DNA from: Galbibacter mesophilus
Lineage (GTDB): Bacteria > Bacteroidota > Bacteroidia > Flavobacteriales > Flavobacteriaceae
Assembly (NCBI RefSeq): GCF_023721415.1
Contig: NZ_JAMQVC010000001.1
Location: forward strand, 1,054,001 to 1,118,000
Reading direction: 5' to 3'
DNA length: 64,000 bases
The translations under genes and the position numbers were made by a program. Below are positions 16,017 through 23,222 of this stretch, piece by piece. The notes beneath the pieces were generated by a model, which saw nothing but the letters and a program-made list of their open reading frames with translations, did not search any database and was not told the DNA's origin. Positions within the stretch are counted from its first letter, which is position 1. Every line of letters begins with the position of its first letter.

Positions 16017-17423
16017 ATGTCCTACATTATCCAAACCATCACCTTTCAATTAATTTTTTTGGTAATTTATGATTTATTTCTGAAGAAAGAAACGTTCTTC
16101 AACTGGAACAGAATGTACTTAATAGCAACGCCCATGCTTTCGTTCTTGCTTCCATTCATAAAAATTGAACAGTTTAAAAGCACCGTTTCTGAGGATTCTA
16201 TTTTTTTATTACCCGAAGTTGTAGTGGGAAATTCTTCAGAAACAATTGAAAGTAACACAGTCAATTTTATAAGTTCAATTGCTGTTTGGGAATGGGTTTT
16301 AATTGCTGGAAGTTTTATAAGTGTTTGTTGGTTTTTATATAAACTTATACAGCTTCATCAACTTAAAAATCAGGGGGATATTCATTATTTTCAGAGATAC
16401 CGAAGAGTTTCAGTAGACAGAGAAGTGGCGTTTTCGTTTTTCAATACCATTTTTATCGGTAAAAAAATCTTACAAAAACCGCATGACCATATTATTGAGC
16501 ACGAATTGGTTCATATAAAAGAAAAACACACATGGGATTTACTTTTTTTTGAAGTTATTCGCATTGTATTTTGGTTCAATCCGCTTATTTACATCTACCA
16601 ATCTAGAATTACCGAACTGCACGAGTTCATCGCCGATGCCAAAACGGTAAAAAACAATAAAAAGGAGCATTATAACCGCCTGCTTGAAGAAGTATTTAAG
16701 ACGGAACGTATCTCCTTTGTCAATCAATTTTTTAATCATTCATTAATCAAAAAACGAATCGTTATGTTACAAAAATCGAAATCTAAAAAAGTGTGGCAAC
16801 TGAAGTATTTATTGCTATTTCCATTGGTTTTAGGGATGCTTTTTTATACATCCTGTGAAAAAGAGGAAACCACTGTGGTGGAAAATCAGAAAATGTCTTT
16901 GGAAGAGCAAATCCAACAACTGGAAACTACTTTGGCAAGTGAAAGCGAAGCTATTTCCCCAGATTTAAGAAAACGAATTTTTTCACTCTCGGTAAAGGCA
17001 TCCAAAGGGAAATTTACTTCCAAAGGAGAATTTGATGCGAACAAACTAGATCAAGGAGCTGACGTACCTTTTACCGTTATTCCACAAAAGCCGATGTTTA
17101 CAGATTGCGACGGCGTTGCTCAAGAGAACCAATTTGATTGTTTTAAGGAAAAGTTGGATAGCCATGTACGGGCAACTTTTAAATACCCAGAAGAAGCAAA
17201 GGCTAATGGTGAACAAGGACGCGTTTACATTAACTTTAGGATAAATACCGACGGAAGTGTTACGGTGTTAAATACTAGGGCTCCTGCGGCTTCCTTGGAC
17301 GCCGAAGGGAAAAGAATTATTGAAGCGTTGCCAACACTTATTCCGGGAAAAGACCAAAACGGGAATCTGCACCCCGTAACTTTTGCCTATCCCATTGTTT
17401 TTAAACTGGGAGATGATAAATAA
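16017..17423 (+). CDS. BlaR1-like M56 membrane peptidase with C-terminal TonB-like domain
   Basis: 468 residues. Four membrane helices (about 1-20, 32-45, 88-108 and 265-285) hold the M56 domain, with the zinc motif HELVH at residues 162-166 followed by FFEVIRIVFWFNPLIYIYQ. After the last helix (LLLFPLVLGMLFYTSCEKEE) there is no penicillin-binding sensor; instead a linker and, at about 355-468, a TonB_C-like domain (DSHVRATFKYPEEAKANG, GRVYINFRINTDGSV). The signal sensed is therefore unknown. A CD...CF motif (FTDCDG...DCF) precedes the TonB-like domain. It should cleave or inactivate the adjoining BlaI-like repressor. Inner membrane. No beta-lactamase gene is nearby. Confidence 0.9.
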   Translation: MSYIIQTITFQLIFLVIYDLFLKKETFFNWNRMYLIATPMLSFLLPFIKIEQFKSTVSEDSIFLLPEVVVGNSSETIESNTVNFISSIAVWEWVLIAGSFISVCWFLYKLIQLHQLKNQGDIHYFQRYRRVSVDREVAFSFFNTIFIGKKILQKPHDHIIEHELVHIKEKHTWDLLFFEVIRIVFWFNPLIYIYQSRITELHEFIADAKTVKNNKKEHYNRLLEEVFKTERISFVNQFFNHSLIKKRIVMLQKSKSKKVWQLKYLLLFPLVLGMLFYTSCEKEETTVVENQKMSLEEQIQQLETTLASESEAISPDLRKRIFSLSVKASKGKFTSKGEFDANKLDQGADVPFTVIPQKPMFTDCDGVAQENQFDCFKEKLDSHVRATFKYPEEAKANGEQGRVYINFRINTDGSVTVLNTRAPAASLDAEGKRIIEALPTLIPGKDQNGNLHPVTFAYPIVFKLGDDK

Positions 17424-17442
17424 GAGATTTTAACTGAATCTA

Positions 17443-17471
17443 ACCCCAAAGTTTTTTGAAATCTTTGGGGT
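17443..17471 (+). terminator. Hairpin between the M56 peptidase and TPR genes
   Basis: Stem ACCCCAAAG (17443-17451) with CTTTGGGGT (17463-17471). It belongs to the recurrent hairpin family but lacks a T-run, so it may only attenuate transcription into the TPR gene 15 bases further on. Confidence 0.5.
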
Positions 17472-17485
17472 ACAAATAACAGATT

Positions 17486-18622
17486 ATGTTTAAACCATTT
17501 ATCCTTATTTTACTCCTTAGCGTAATTAATGTTGGTGCCCAATCCGCTGCATTTAATTCCGCACAAATTGACTACCAAAAAGGAAATTATGTAAAAGCGA
17601 TAAATTTATTTGCTGAAGATCCCTCGCCGGAATCTCAACTACAGATAGCCCGTGCCTACCAAGCCCTGGGAAATTACGATAAGGCCGAAAAACAATATTT
17701 AGCTGTTATTGAATTAGACAGCACTCTTTTTATTGCACAAAATGAATTGGGAATGCTGTATTTTAAGATTTCTGAATTTAAAAAAGCACGTTTGACTTAT
17801 TACAAACTGGTAACAGCAGAGAATACCAATCCTTTTTATTACTATCAACTGGGTCGCATTGAAAACATAGATAAACAACCATTTAAAGCAATAAGCTATT
17901 TTAAATCTTCTTACCAACTTGATAGCACCAACATTAAAAACATTTATGAAATTGGGAAGCATCATCTTCAACAGAGGCAGTTGGATTCTGTTCACAAATA
18001 TGCAGATATTGGTCTGGAAATGGCACCTAATTCTATTGATTTAAACAATCTTAAGGCCTTAGCGTATTTTAACAACGGCGAGAAAGAACCCGCCATTCCA
18101 TATTTTGAAAAGCTATTGGATCTTAATCAACATAAAACATACATTTATAAAAGTTTAGCAGAGTGCTATGAATTTAAATGGGAATATGAAAAAGCTTTTG
18201 ATTGTTATAAAACAGTCATACAGCTTGATAATGGAGATCCAGAGGGGTATCGTGGTCTCGGTCATTTATACGCAAGGGAGAAAAAATGGGACAGTGCAAA
18301 AATTAATTATAAAACCGCTATTGAAGTACAGAAAGTAAATTTCAACACAGAATATATGGCTTTAGCCAACATAACGATAGAAGAAAAAAACATAAAGACT
18401 GCTATCAACTATTATCAGCAAGCTTACGACCAAGATCCTAAAAACTACTACGCTTTATTTAATGTTTGCCGTGAATCAGACAATTATTATAAAGACAAAA
18501 ACTATGTTTTAAATTTATATAAAAACTATGTGGATGTATTTCCTGATAATTTGTATACCAAACTTGCCAAAAACCGCATTTCTGAATTGAAAAAGGAAAT
18601 ACATCTTGCTGCGAACAACTAA
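17486..18622 (+). CDS. Periplasmic TPR-repeat protein
   Basis: 378 residues with a Sec signal peptide (MFKPFILILLLSVINVGAQ). The rest is about eight or nine tetratricopeptide repeats, visible from spacing such as ARAYQALGNYDKAEKQYLAV, LGMLYFKISEFKKARLTYYK, KALAYFNNGEKEPAIPYFEKL, LAECYEFKWEYEKAFDCYKT, RGLGHLYAREKKWDSAKINY and LANITIEEKNIKTAINYYQQ. TPR domains mediate protein contacts. Being directly downstream of the blaI-blaR1-like pair it may be part of the same transcript, and such arrangements recur in Bacteroidota. No enzymatic motif is seen. Confidence 0.9.
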   Translation: MFKPFILILLLSVINVGAQSAAFNSAQIDYQKGNYVKAINLFAEDPSPESQLQIARAYQALGNYDKAEKQYLAVIELDSTLFIAQNELGMLYFKISEFKKARLTYYKLVTAENTNPFYYYQLGRIENIDKQPFKAISYFKSSYQLDSTNIKNIYEIGKHHLQQRQLDSVHKYADIGLEMAPNSIDLNNLKALAYFNNGEKEPAIPYFEKLLDLNQHKTYIYKSLAECYEFKWEYEKAFDCYKTVIQLDNGDPEGYRGLGHLYAREKKWDSAKINYKTAIEVQKVNFNTEYMALANITIEEKNIKTAINYYQQAYDQDPKNYYALFNVCRESDNYYKDKNYVLNLYKNYVDVFPDNLYTKLAKNRISELKKEIHLAANN

Positions 18623-18630
18623 ACCTCAAT

Positions 18631-18668
18631 AAACCCCAAAGGTTTTGGAAACCTTTGGGGTTTTTCGA
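18631..18668 (+). terminator. Strong terminator after the TPR gene
   Basis: A perfect 15-bp stem (18631-18645 with 18649-18663), 3-base loop, then T-tract. This is the cleanest copy of the AAACCCCAAAGG hairpin family. Confidence 0.88.
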
Positions 18669-18776
18669 TTAATGAATTCTTGATTAGAAAAGAAAAATCA
18701 CTTTTTACAATACTAATTCGCTCCGATAGCCCGTATAACTCCAAAAAAATTGTAATTTTCAGTTTAAAATATTTTC

Positions 18777-19253
18777 ATGCGGAAAATTGGGGTCATTCTG
18801 TGCTGTTTTCTACTGGTTTCTTGTGAGTTTTTTACCTCTAAAAAAGAAACCAAAGAAGCCATTGTAGAAAGGGAACGGAAAAGCATCAATTGGAACGATG
18901 TAGACCAATATCCGCTTTTTGAAACTTGTGACGAAACAGCTTCAAGAAACGAACAAATTGCTTGTTTTCAAGAAACATTTACTGCCCATTTTTTAGCTAC
19001 TTTAGCCGACAATCATTTAGTAAGTCACACACATTTGCACGATACTATTAATGTTCACCTACTCATTGGAAAAGAGGGGCACGTAACTATTCTTCAGATT
19101 AAAAAAAATAAAAAAGTTGCTAAAGAAATCCCAGAAATAGATACCTTAATTGCCAATAGCGTGGAAACGTTACCAAGGGTTTATCCAGCACTTAAAAGAA
19201 ATATTCCCGTGAATATGAAAATACAGCTTCCTATTATTATAAAAGTAGAGTAG
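18777..19253 (+). CDS. Lipoprotein with TonB-like C-terminal domain
   Basis: 158 residues. Lipobox LVSC with Cys at about 16. The mature part starts with a charged stretch, then FETCDE..QIACFQETF, which aligns by eye with FTDCDG..FDCFKEKL in the BlaR1-like protein upstream, and the remainder (INVHLLIGKEGHVTIL, then VETLPRVYPALKRNIPV) parallels its TonB_C-like domain. So this gene appears to be a free-standing, lipid-anchored relative of that tail. It lies 154 bases after the TPR gene's terminator region. Role unknown; the shared Cys pair suggests a disulfide. Envelope location. Confidence 0.75.
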   Translation: MRKIGVILCCFLLVSCEFFTSKKETKEAIVERERKSINWNDVDQYPLFETCDETASRNEQIACFQETFTAHFLATLADNHLVSHTHLHDTINVHLLIGKEGHVTILQIKKNKKVAKEIPEIDTLIANSVETLPRVYPALKRNIPVNMKIQLPIIIKVE

Positions 19254-19285
19254 TTTGTACATTAGCACTTCTAAAAAAAGCCAAT

Positions 19286-19843
19286 TTGTCTCAAAAAGAA
19301 CGAATAATATTAGGAATTGACCCCGGGACTACCATCATGGGTTTCGGACTCATAAAATGTGTGGGGTCGGACATGAAAATCATTCAATTGGATGAGCTTA
19401 TTCTAAAAAAATATAGTGATCATTACCTTAAACTTCAGAAGATATTTGAGCATACCATCGGACTTATAGAGGCTCATCACCCAGATGAAATTGCTATTGA
19501 GGCTCCTTTTTTTGGTAAAAACGTGCAATCCATGCTTAAACTGGGCAGGGCGCAAGGGGTGGCTATGGCGGCCGGACTTTCAAGGCAAATTCCTATTACG
19601 GAATATTCCCCGAAAAAAATAAAAATGGCCATTACCGGTAACGGAAGTGCCAGTAAGGAACAAGTGGCTAAAATGCTGCAAAGTATTTTAACACTTAAAA
19701 AATTGCCCGACAATCTAGATGCAACCGATGGCTTGGCCGCAGCAGTTTGTCATTTCTACAATAGTGGAAAAATAGTGTCCGGTAAAAGCTATTCGGGTTG
19801 GGATGCGTTTGTGAAACAGAATGAATCTAGAGTGAAAAAATGA
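19286..19843 (+). CDS. ruvC: Holliday junction resolvase RuvC
   Basis: 185 residues. The RNase H-like fold is recognised from GIDPGTTIMGFG (catalytic Asp 12), AIEAPFFGKN (Glu 72) and NLDATDGLAAAVCH (Asp 145 and 148). RuvC cuts Holliday junctions moved by RuvAB during recombination. The start is TTG at 19286; the next in-frame ATG lies after the first catalytic Asp and would destroy the enzyme, so the TTG is chosen. The stop overlaps the next gene's ATG (ATGA), indicating translational coupling. ruvA and ruvB are not in the window. Cytosolic. Confidence 0.95.
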   Translation: MSQKERIILGIDPGTTIMGFGLIKCVGSDMKIIQLDELILKKYSDHYLKLQKIFEHTIGLIEAHHPDEIAIEAPFFGKNVQSMLKLGRAQGVAMAAGLSRQIPITEYSPKKIKMAITGNGSASKEQVAKMLQSILTLKKLPDNLDATDGLAAAVCHFYNSGKIVSGKSYSGWDAFVKQNESRVKK

Positions 19844-20193
19844 AATCGGACTTTTTAAATAGCACTGAACTTTTACAGGTTGCTTCGGAAGAAAAACTGT
19901 TTAAAAAGTTGATTCTTCAGCTGAATAAAGATTTGAAGCTGGCCAATCTAGAAGAAGAATTTTCATTGGATGTTTCTGCTGAAAAACTAAAACGTGACTT
20001 GCATGAAATCATTTTTATTTTGATAAATGAGCGCTTCGCCGACTACTTGAATTTCCTTTATATCATAGATGTTCCCGAATCACAAGTAAAAGCCTTGGAC
20101 GGTAGCGATGTGGTACAACTTTCCGAAGAAGTTACCTTTTTGGTGCTGAAAAGGGAATGGCAGAAGGTATGGTTTAAGAATAAGTATCGGTAG
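19840..20193 (+). CDS. Conserved small protein coupled to ruvC, unknown function
   Basis: 117 residues, no signal peptide or membrane segment. It is predicted mostly helical and acidic with a basic end (REWQKVWFKNKYR). Its ATG overlaps the ruvC stop in an ATGA junction, so it is almost certainly co-translated with ruvC. I do not recognise a named domain. Coupling suggests but does not prove a part in recombination or DNA repair. Confidence 0.75.
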   Translation: MKSDFLNSTELLQVASEEKLFKKLILQLNKDLKLANLEEEFSLDVSAEKLKRDLHEIIFILINERFADYLNFLYIIDVPESQVKALDGSDVVQLSEEVTFLVLKREWQKVWFKNKYR

Positions 20194-20228
20194 ATTTTTG
20201 GTTTGATTTTTTTTTTTTTGCCACGAAC

Positions 20229-20248
20229 CTTGCCTGCAGAAGGCAGGT
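20229..20248. repeat. GCCTGC/GCAGGC-type nested palindrome
   Basis: Stem TTGCCTG / AGGCAGG around CAGA. It interrupts a CACGAA/CACGAATG direct repeat, which looks like an insertion of the same short element seen in leuS and at about 10329. Confidence 0.55.
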
Positions 20249-20374
20249 ACACGAATGTTGGTTTCTTGGGTGTTGGCCCTTTGGTTTTGGGGTTTGGGGT
20301 GTTTCTTTTTTCTAGTTTGAAATAAAAACGAACAATTTTTCCCTCTTCGCTTTTTTCAAATTAACAAAAACTCT

Positions 20375-20402
20375 GCCTATTGCGTAAAGCATAAAGCCTA
20401 CT
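20375..20402. repeat. Dispersed intergenic repeat, copy 1
   Basis: GCCTATTGCGTAAAGC followed by a near-identical ATAAAGCCTACT; copy 2 is at 39805-39832. Confidence 0.6.
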
Positions 20403-20459
20403 TTGCCTCTTTGAACCTTTGCAACTTAACAAATTACCTCTTTCACCATTTACCAATAA

Positions 20460-21371
20460 CTAATCCTGTACAATAAAATCTTTAGCGTCTTCTTTATTAA
20501 ATTCGGGTTGAATATTTACGTGGTTAATACCAAATTTATCGTGCAAAACTGTTTCCACTTCAGCTAAAACTTCATTAAATTCACTTAAACTTATGTCTTT
20601 TTTAAAGTCCAAATGCGCTTCTAAATGAAGCTCTTCATCATTTAGACACCAAACATGAATATGGTGCAGTTTATTTACGGTGGGAATTTTATGCACTTCT
20701 TTCACCACTTCTTTAATATCTATTTCCGGAGGGGTAAAAAGCATCAACATTCTAGTGGAGTTCTTCAGCAAATCAAAACCAACGTATACCAAATACACCG
20801 CAATTAAAAAAGTAAGAACGCTATCTACCCAAAATAATTGGTAGAATTTCATTAGAAGTCCGCCAACCAATACCGCAATGCTCGCCAACATATCTGTTAA
20901 CAGATGTGCATAAGCCGATTTCATATTGATATTTTTCTTGGCATCGTTTTTCAGTAGAAAGACACTCAATCCGTTTGCCAAGATTCCAAATAGAGAAAGC
21001 CAAATAACCAATTCCGAAGCAATAGTTTGCGGATTGAAAAATCGTTTAATGGCTTCAATAATCAATAGAACTGCAATAACGATTAGCGTGGAAGCATTCA
21101 CAAAAGCAGCTATAAGTTCTGCCCTTTTATAGCCAAAAGTTTTATTGGTAGATGCTTTTTTTCCGCTCAATCGGTTGGCAATGTAACTTATAACCAACGA
21201 AATAACATCGGTTAGATTATGCAGTGCGTCGGAAAGCAATGCTAAACTACCTGATACCAATCCGCCAATAACTTGAGAAACGGTTATAAGAATATTTAGA
21301 ACAATGGAGATAAGTAAATTTGTTCCTTTTAAAGGGGTGTGGGAATGGTTGTGAGAATGAGAGTGGCCCAT
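20460..21371 (-). CDS. Cation diffusion facilitator (zinc-type metal exporter)
   Basis: 303 residues. A His-rich N terminus (MGHSHSHNHSHTPLKG) precedes six membrane helices. The CDF metal sites are visible as ALLSDALHNLTDV (helix 2) and AYAHLLTDMLASIAVL (helix 5), and the C-terminal cytosolic domain carries VNKLHHIHVWCLNDEELHLEAHL, characteristic of ZitB/CzcD-like exporters of zinc or similar metals by proton exchange. The frame is open 18 codons upstream, but ATG at 21369-21371 gives the expected start and sits one base after rpiB, so the two genes form an operon. Inner membrane. Confidence 0.93.
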   Translation of the reverse strand: MGHSHSHNHSHTPLKGTNLLISIVLNILITVSQVIGGLVSGSLALLSDALHNLTDVISLVISYIANRLSGKKASTNKTFGYKRAELIAAFVNASTLIVIAVLLIIEAIKRFFNPQTIASELVIWLSLFGILANGLSVFLLKNDAKKNINMKSAYAHLLTDMLASIAVLVGGLLMKFYQLFWVDSVLTFLIAVYLVYVGFDLLKNSTRMLMLFTPPEIDIKEVVKEVHKIPTVNKLHHIHVWCLNDEELHLEAHLDFKKDISLSEFNEVLAEVETVLHDKFGINHVNIQPEFNKEDAKDFIVQD

Positions 21372-21372
21372 A

Positions 21373-21807
21373 CTAACAGTGCAGCGGTATTTTACTAATT
21401 CGGTTTTGGTGTCTGCCACCCTCAAACTTAGTATTTAAAAATACTTCTACCATTTCTATTGCCTGTTCCACCGCTGTAAACCGAGCGGGAATACACAAAA
21501 TATTGGCGTTATTATGAGCACGAATAAGTGTCACAATTTCTTTACTCCAGCACAAACCTGCACGAACTTCTGGATATTTATTTGCTGTCATTGCAACGCC
21601 ATTTCCACTTCCGCAAATTAGAATTCCCAAATCTACTGTTTTCCCTGTTACTGCTTGCGCAACGGGATGTACAAAATCTGGGTAATCCACACTGGAAGAT
21701 TCGTCTGTACCGTGGTTAATAACTTCTATTCCCTTGTTTTTCAAGTATTCTGAAACCGCGAATTTATATTGTGTACCTGCGTGGTCGTTTCCTATAGCTA
21801 TTTTCAT
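21373..21807 (-). CDS. rpiB: Ribose-5-phosphate isomerase B
   Basis: 144 residues. IAIGNDHAGTQYKFAV at the start, GILICGSGNGVAMTANK around residue 65-80 (catalytic Cys in ICGSGNG) and NNANILCIPARF near 105 are family signatures. It interconverts ribose-5-phosphate and ribulose-5-phosphate. The frame is open upstream but ATG at 21805-21807 (MKIAIGNDH) is the family start. Ends with a short extra basic tail (RHQNRISKIPLHC). A -7 box TACCTTTG lies 22-29 bases upstream. First gene of an operon with the CDF exporter. It points away from the AT-rich candidate origin. Confidence 0.95.
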   Translation of the reverse strand: MKIAIGNDHAGTQYKFAVSEYLKNKGIEVINHGTDESSSVDYPDFVHPVAQAVTGKTVDLGILICGSGNGVAMTANKYPEVRAGLCWSKEIVTLIRAHNNANILCIPARFTAVEQAIEMVEVFLNTKFEGGRHQNRISKIPLHC

Positions 21808-21819
21808 TTTTTCGAGTTT

Positions 21820-22340
21820 TGTTGATAACAAAGGTACTAAATAGTAGATTTTATAATTATAAACACCATTGTTAATTTAATTTTACAATTACTTAATTTT
21901 CAGTTAATTATAAAAATCAATAAATTGTTGATATTTATATGCTTAATTCTATTAAAAAAATTTGGTTATATAAATCTGGGTATCAATTTGTAAAAATAAT
22001 TGGTTTTCGCAAGCAGTTTCTTTGCTTTTTAGTTTACATTTCATCAACCACTTTTCAACAGTTATCAACAGAAATTTTATAGGTGAATTATTAAATTTTT
22101 CCTGTTAGTTGAGTTGTTGACAACTGTGAAGAAAATCTTAAAATTTATTCTTTCTCAGTCATTTATATTTTTAATAACTGTTGATAGTTTTTTATAACTC
22201 CATTTATTTTAGGATAACTACTAAAGCGGAATAAACTTTTACCTACTATCAACACCCTATTATAATAATCAATTTTATTTTAAATTTTAAAAAAGAAAAA
22301 GATATATATGTTTATATAGTTAATAACTAAAATTTTTTAT
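21820..22340. other. Candidate chromosomal replication origin (oriC)
   Basis: A gene-free, very AT-rich stretch between the leftward rpiB operon and the rightward rnr gene. Seven 9-mers close to DnaA boxes occur: TTATCAACA (21820-21828 minus; 22062-22070 plus), ATATCAACA (21926-21934 minus), TTTTCAACA (22052-22060 plus), TTGTCAACA (22115-22123 minus) and CTATCAACA (22179-22187 minus; 22246-22254 plus). A run rich in TATATA follows at about 22300, a possible unwinding element. Clustering, AT content and divergence of flanking genes support an origin. The boxes share CAACA rather than the textbook CCACA, so the call is inference. Confidence 0.5.
21829..21836 (-). promoter_or_regulatory. -7 box for rpiB
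   Basis: TACCTTTG on the minus strand, 21 bases before the ATG, immediately next to a TTATCAACA motif (21820-21828). Confidence 0.5.
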
Positions 22341-22488
22341 TGAATTGAGTTGGATGTATGAGTCTAGAAATTTTGAAGGTTTTCTGGTTTGAAATTTTTT
22401 AGCCACGACCGATGCATGTCTCTTGGATGTAAGGTTTTGGGTGTTTTTTTTCAGGGTTAAAAACGAACTACTTTTCGCTCATACCTAA

Positions 22489-22731
22489 TTAAACAATTTT
22501 TAAATGCGAGTCTGGTTTATCGAGGTCTTTTATTACTTCTTTTACGTAGTTTGCGTATTCTTTGTGTACGTATAGTTTTATTCCGCCGATAGCATTGGAG
22601 TAAAATGGTGAAATTCCTATCATGGTTTCATTTTCAAAAAAGAAAGGAATGTCTTCATCTTTCAATAAAAACTTAAGTACCATATATTCATGCGAATAGG
22701 TGTATGTAGCAACCAGAACAAAATTTTTCAT
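22489..22731 (-). CDS. DUF2007 family protein
   Basis: 80 residues. The fold signature runs through FVLVATYTYSHEYMVLKFLL, where the residues VATY...E...LKFLL match the DUF2007 (putative signal-transducing) family, and then IGGIKLYVHKEYANYVKEVI. No membrane segment. Single small gene on the leftward strand between the candidate origin and a tiny membrane protein. Function unknown in the family. Confidence 0.8.
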   Translation of the reverse strand: MKNFVLVATYTYSHEYMVLKFLLKDEDIPFFFENETMIGISPFYSNAIGGIKLYVHKEYANYVKEVIKDLDKPDSHLKIV

Positions 22732-22793
22732 TCTGAAATGGATTAATTCGCTTAGAAAAGCGCGTTGTCAATAAAAATAGCTAAAATTTCTTT

Positions 22794-22970
22794 TTAAAGG
22801 AAGAAAAAAGATTTGAACCTATTGTATTTTTTAGAGTTCATTTCCATCGACTTGGCAGTTTCCGTTTTTTCTTTTTTCTCCAAAGAATAATCGATGTAGC
22901 TGGCAAAGGAAACCACTCCCAAAATAAATAGGAGAATAAAAAAAAGGACTATTTTATAAAACTTTTTCAA
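22794..22970 (-). CDS. Small membrane protein, about 58 residues
   Basis: A short leftward frame not tagged by a normal ATG: TTG at 22968-22970 begins KKFYKIVLFFILLFILGVVS, a lysine-rich start and one membrane helix, followed by a charged tail (SLEKKEKTETAKSMEMNSKK). A -7 box TATTTTTG lies 36-43 bases upstream (23006-23013 minus). The composition (basic start, one hydrophobic helix, charged tail) looks like a real single-pass protein. No family recognised. Confidence 0.5.
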   Translation of the reverse strand: MKKFYKIVLFFILLFILGVVSFASYIDYSLEKKEKTETAKSMEMNSKKYNRFKSFFFL

Positions 22971-23005
22971 TGTTATAATGTGTGCTACTTTCTTAATAGA
23001 CGATG

Positions 23006-23013
23006 CAAAAATA
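23006..23013 (-). promoter_or_regulatory. -7 box for the small membrane protein
   Basis: TATTTTTG on the minus strand fits TAnnTTTG, upstream of the frame starting at 22970. Confidence 0.4.
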
Positions 23014-23222
23014 CTATTGTTACAGATTATTTAATAAAATTTTAACTTTTTTAATTTCTACTGAAGCTATTTAGTAAACCAAATCATAATGTTCTAAATA
23101 ATAATACTTTATGAATTATTGAAATGAATATTTTTCAGAAATTGGTTAGAAGAATTTAGTAACACAAAATTAATTGGATAGGTAGTATAATAATTTGTAC
23201 TTTACTGGAAGAAATAAAATTT

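Larger units (their letters stand above)
20194..20459. other. Repeat-derived intergenic region
   Basis: No gene. It holds a run of ten or more T (about 20209-20219), a CTTGCCTGCAGAAGGCAGG palindrome (about 20229-20247) lying inside a broken direct repeat (CCACGAA...ACACGAATG), and GCCTATTGCGTAAAGC (20375-20390), which recurs at 39805-39820. Confidence 0.6.
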
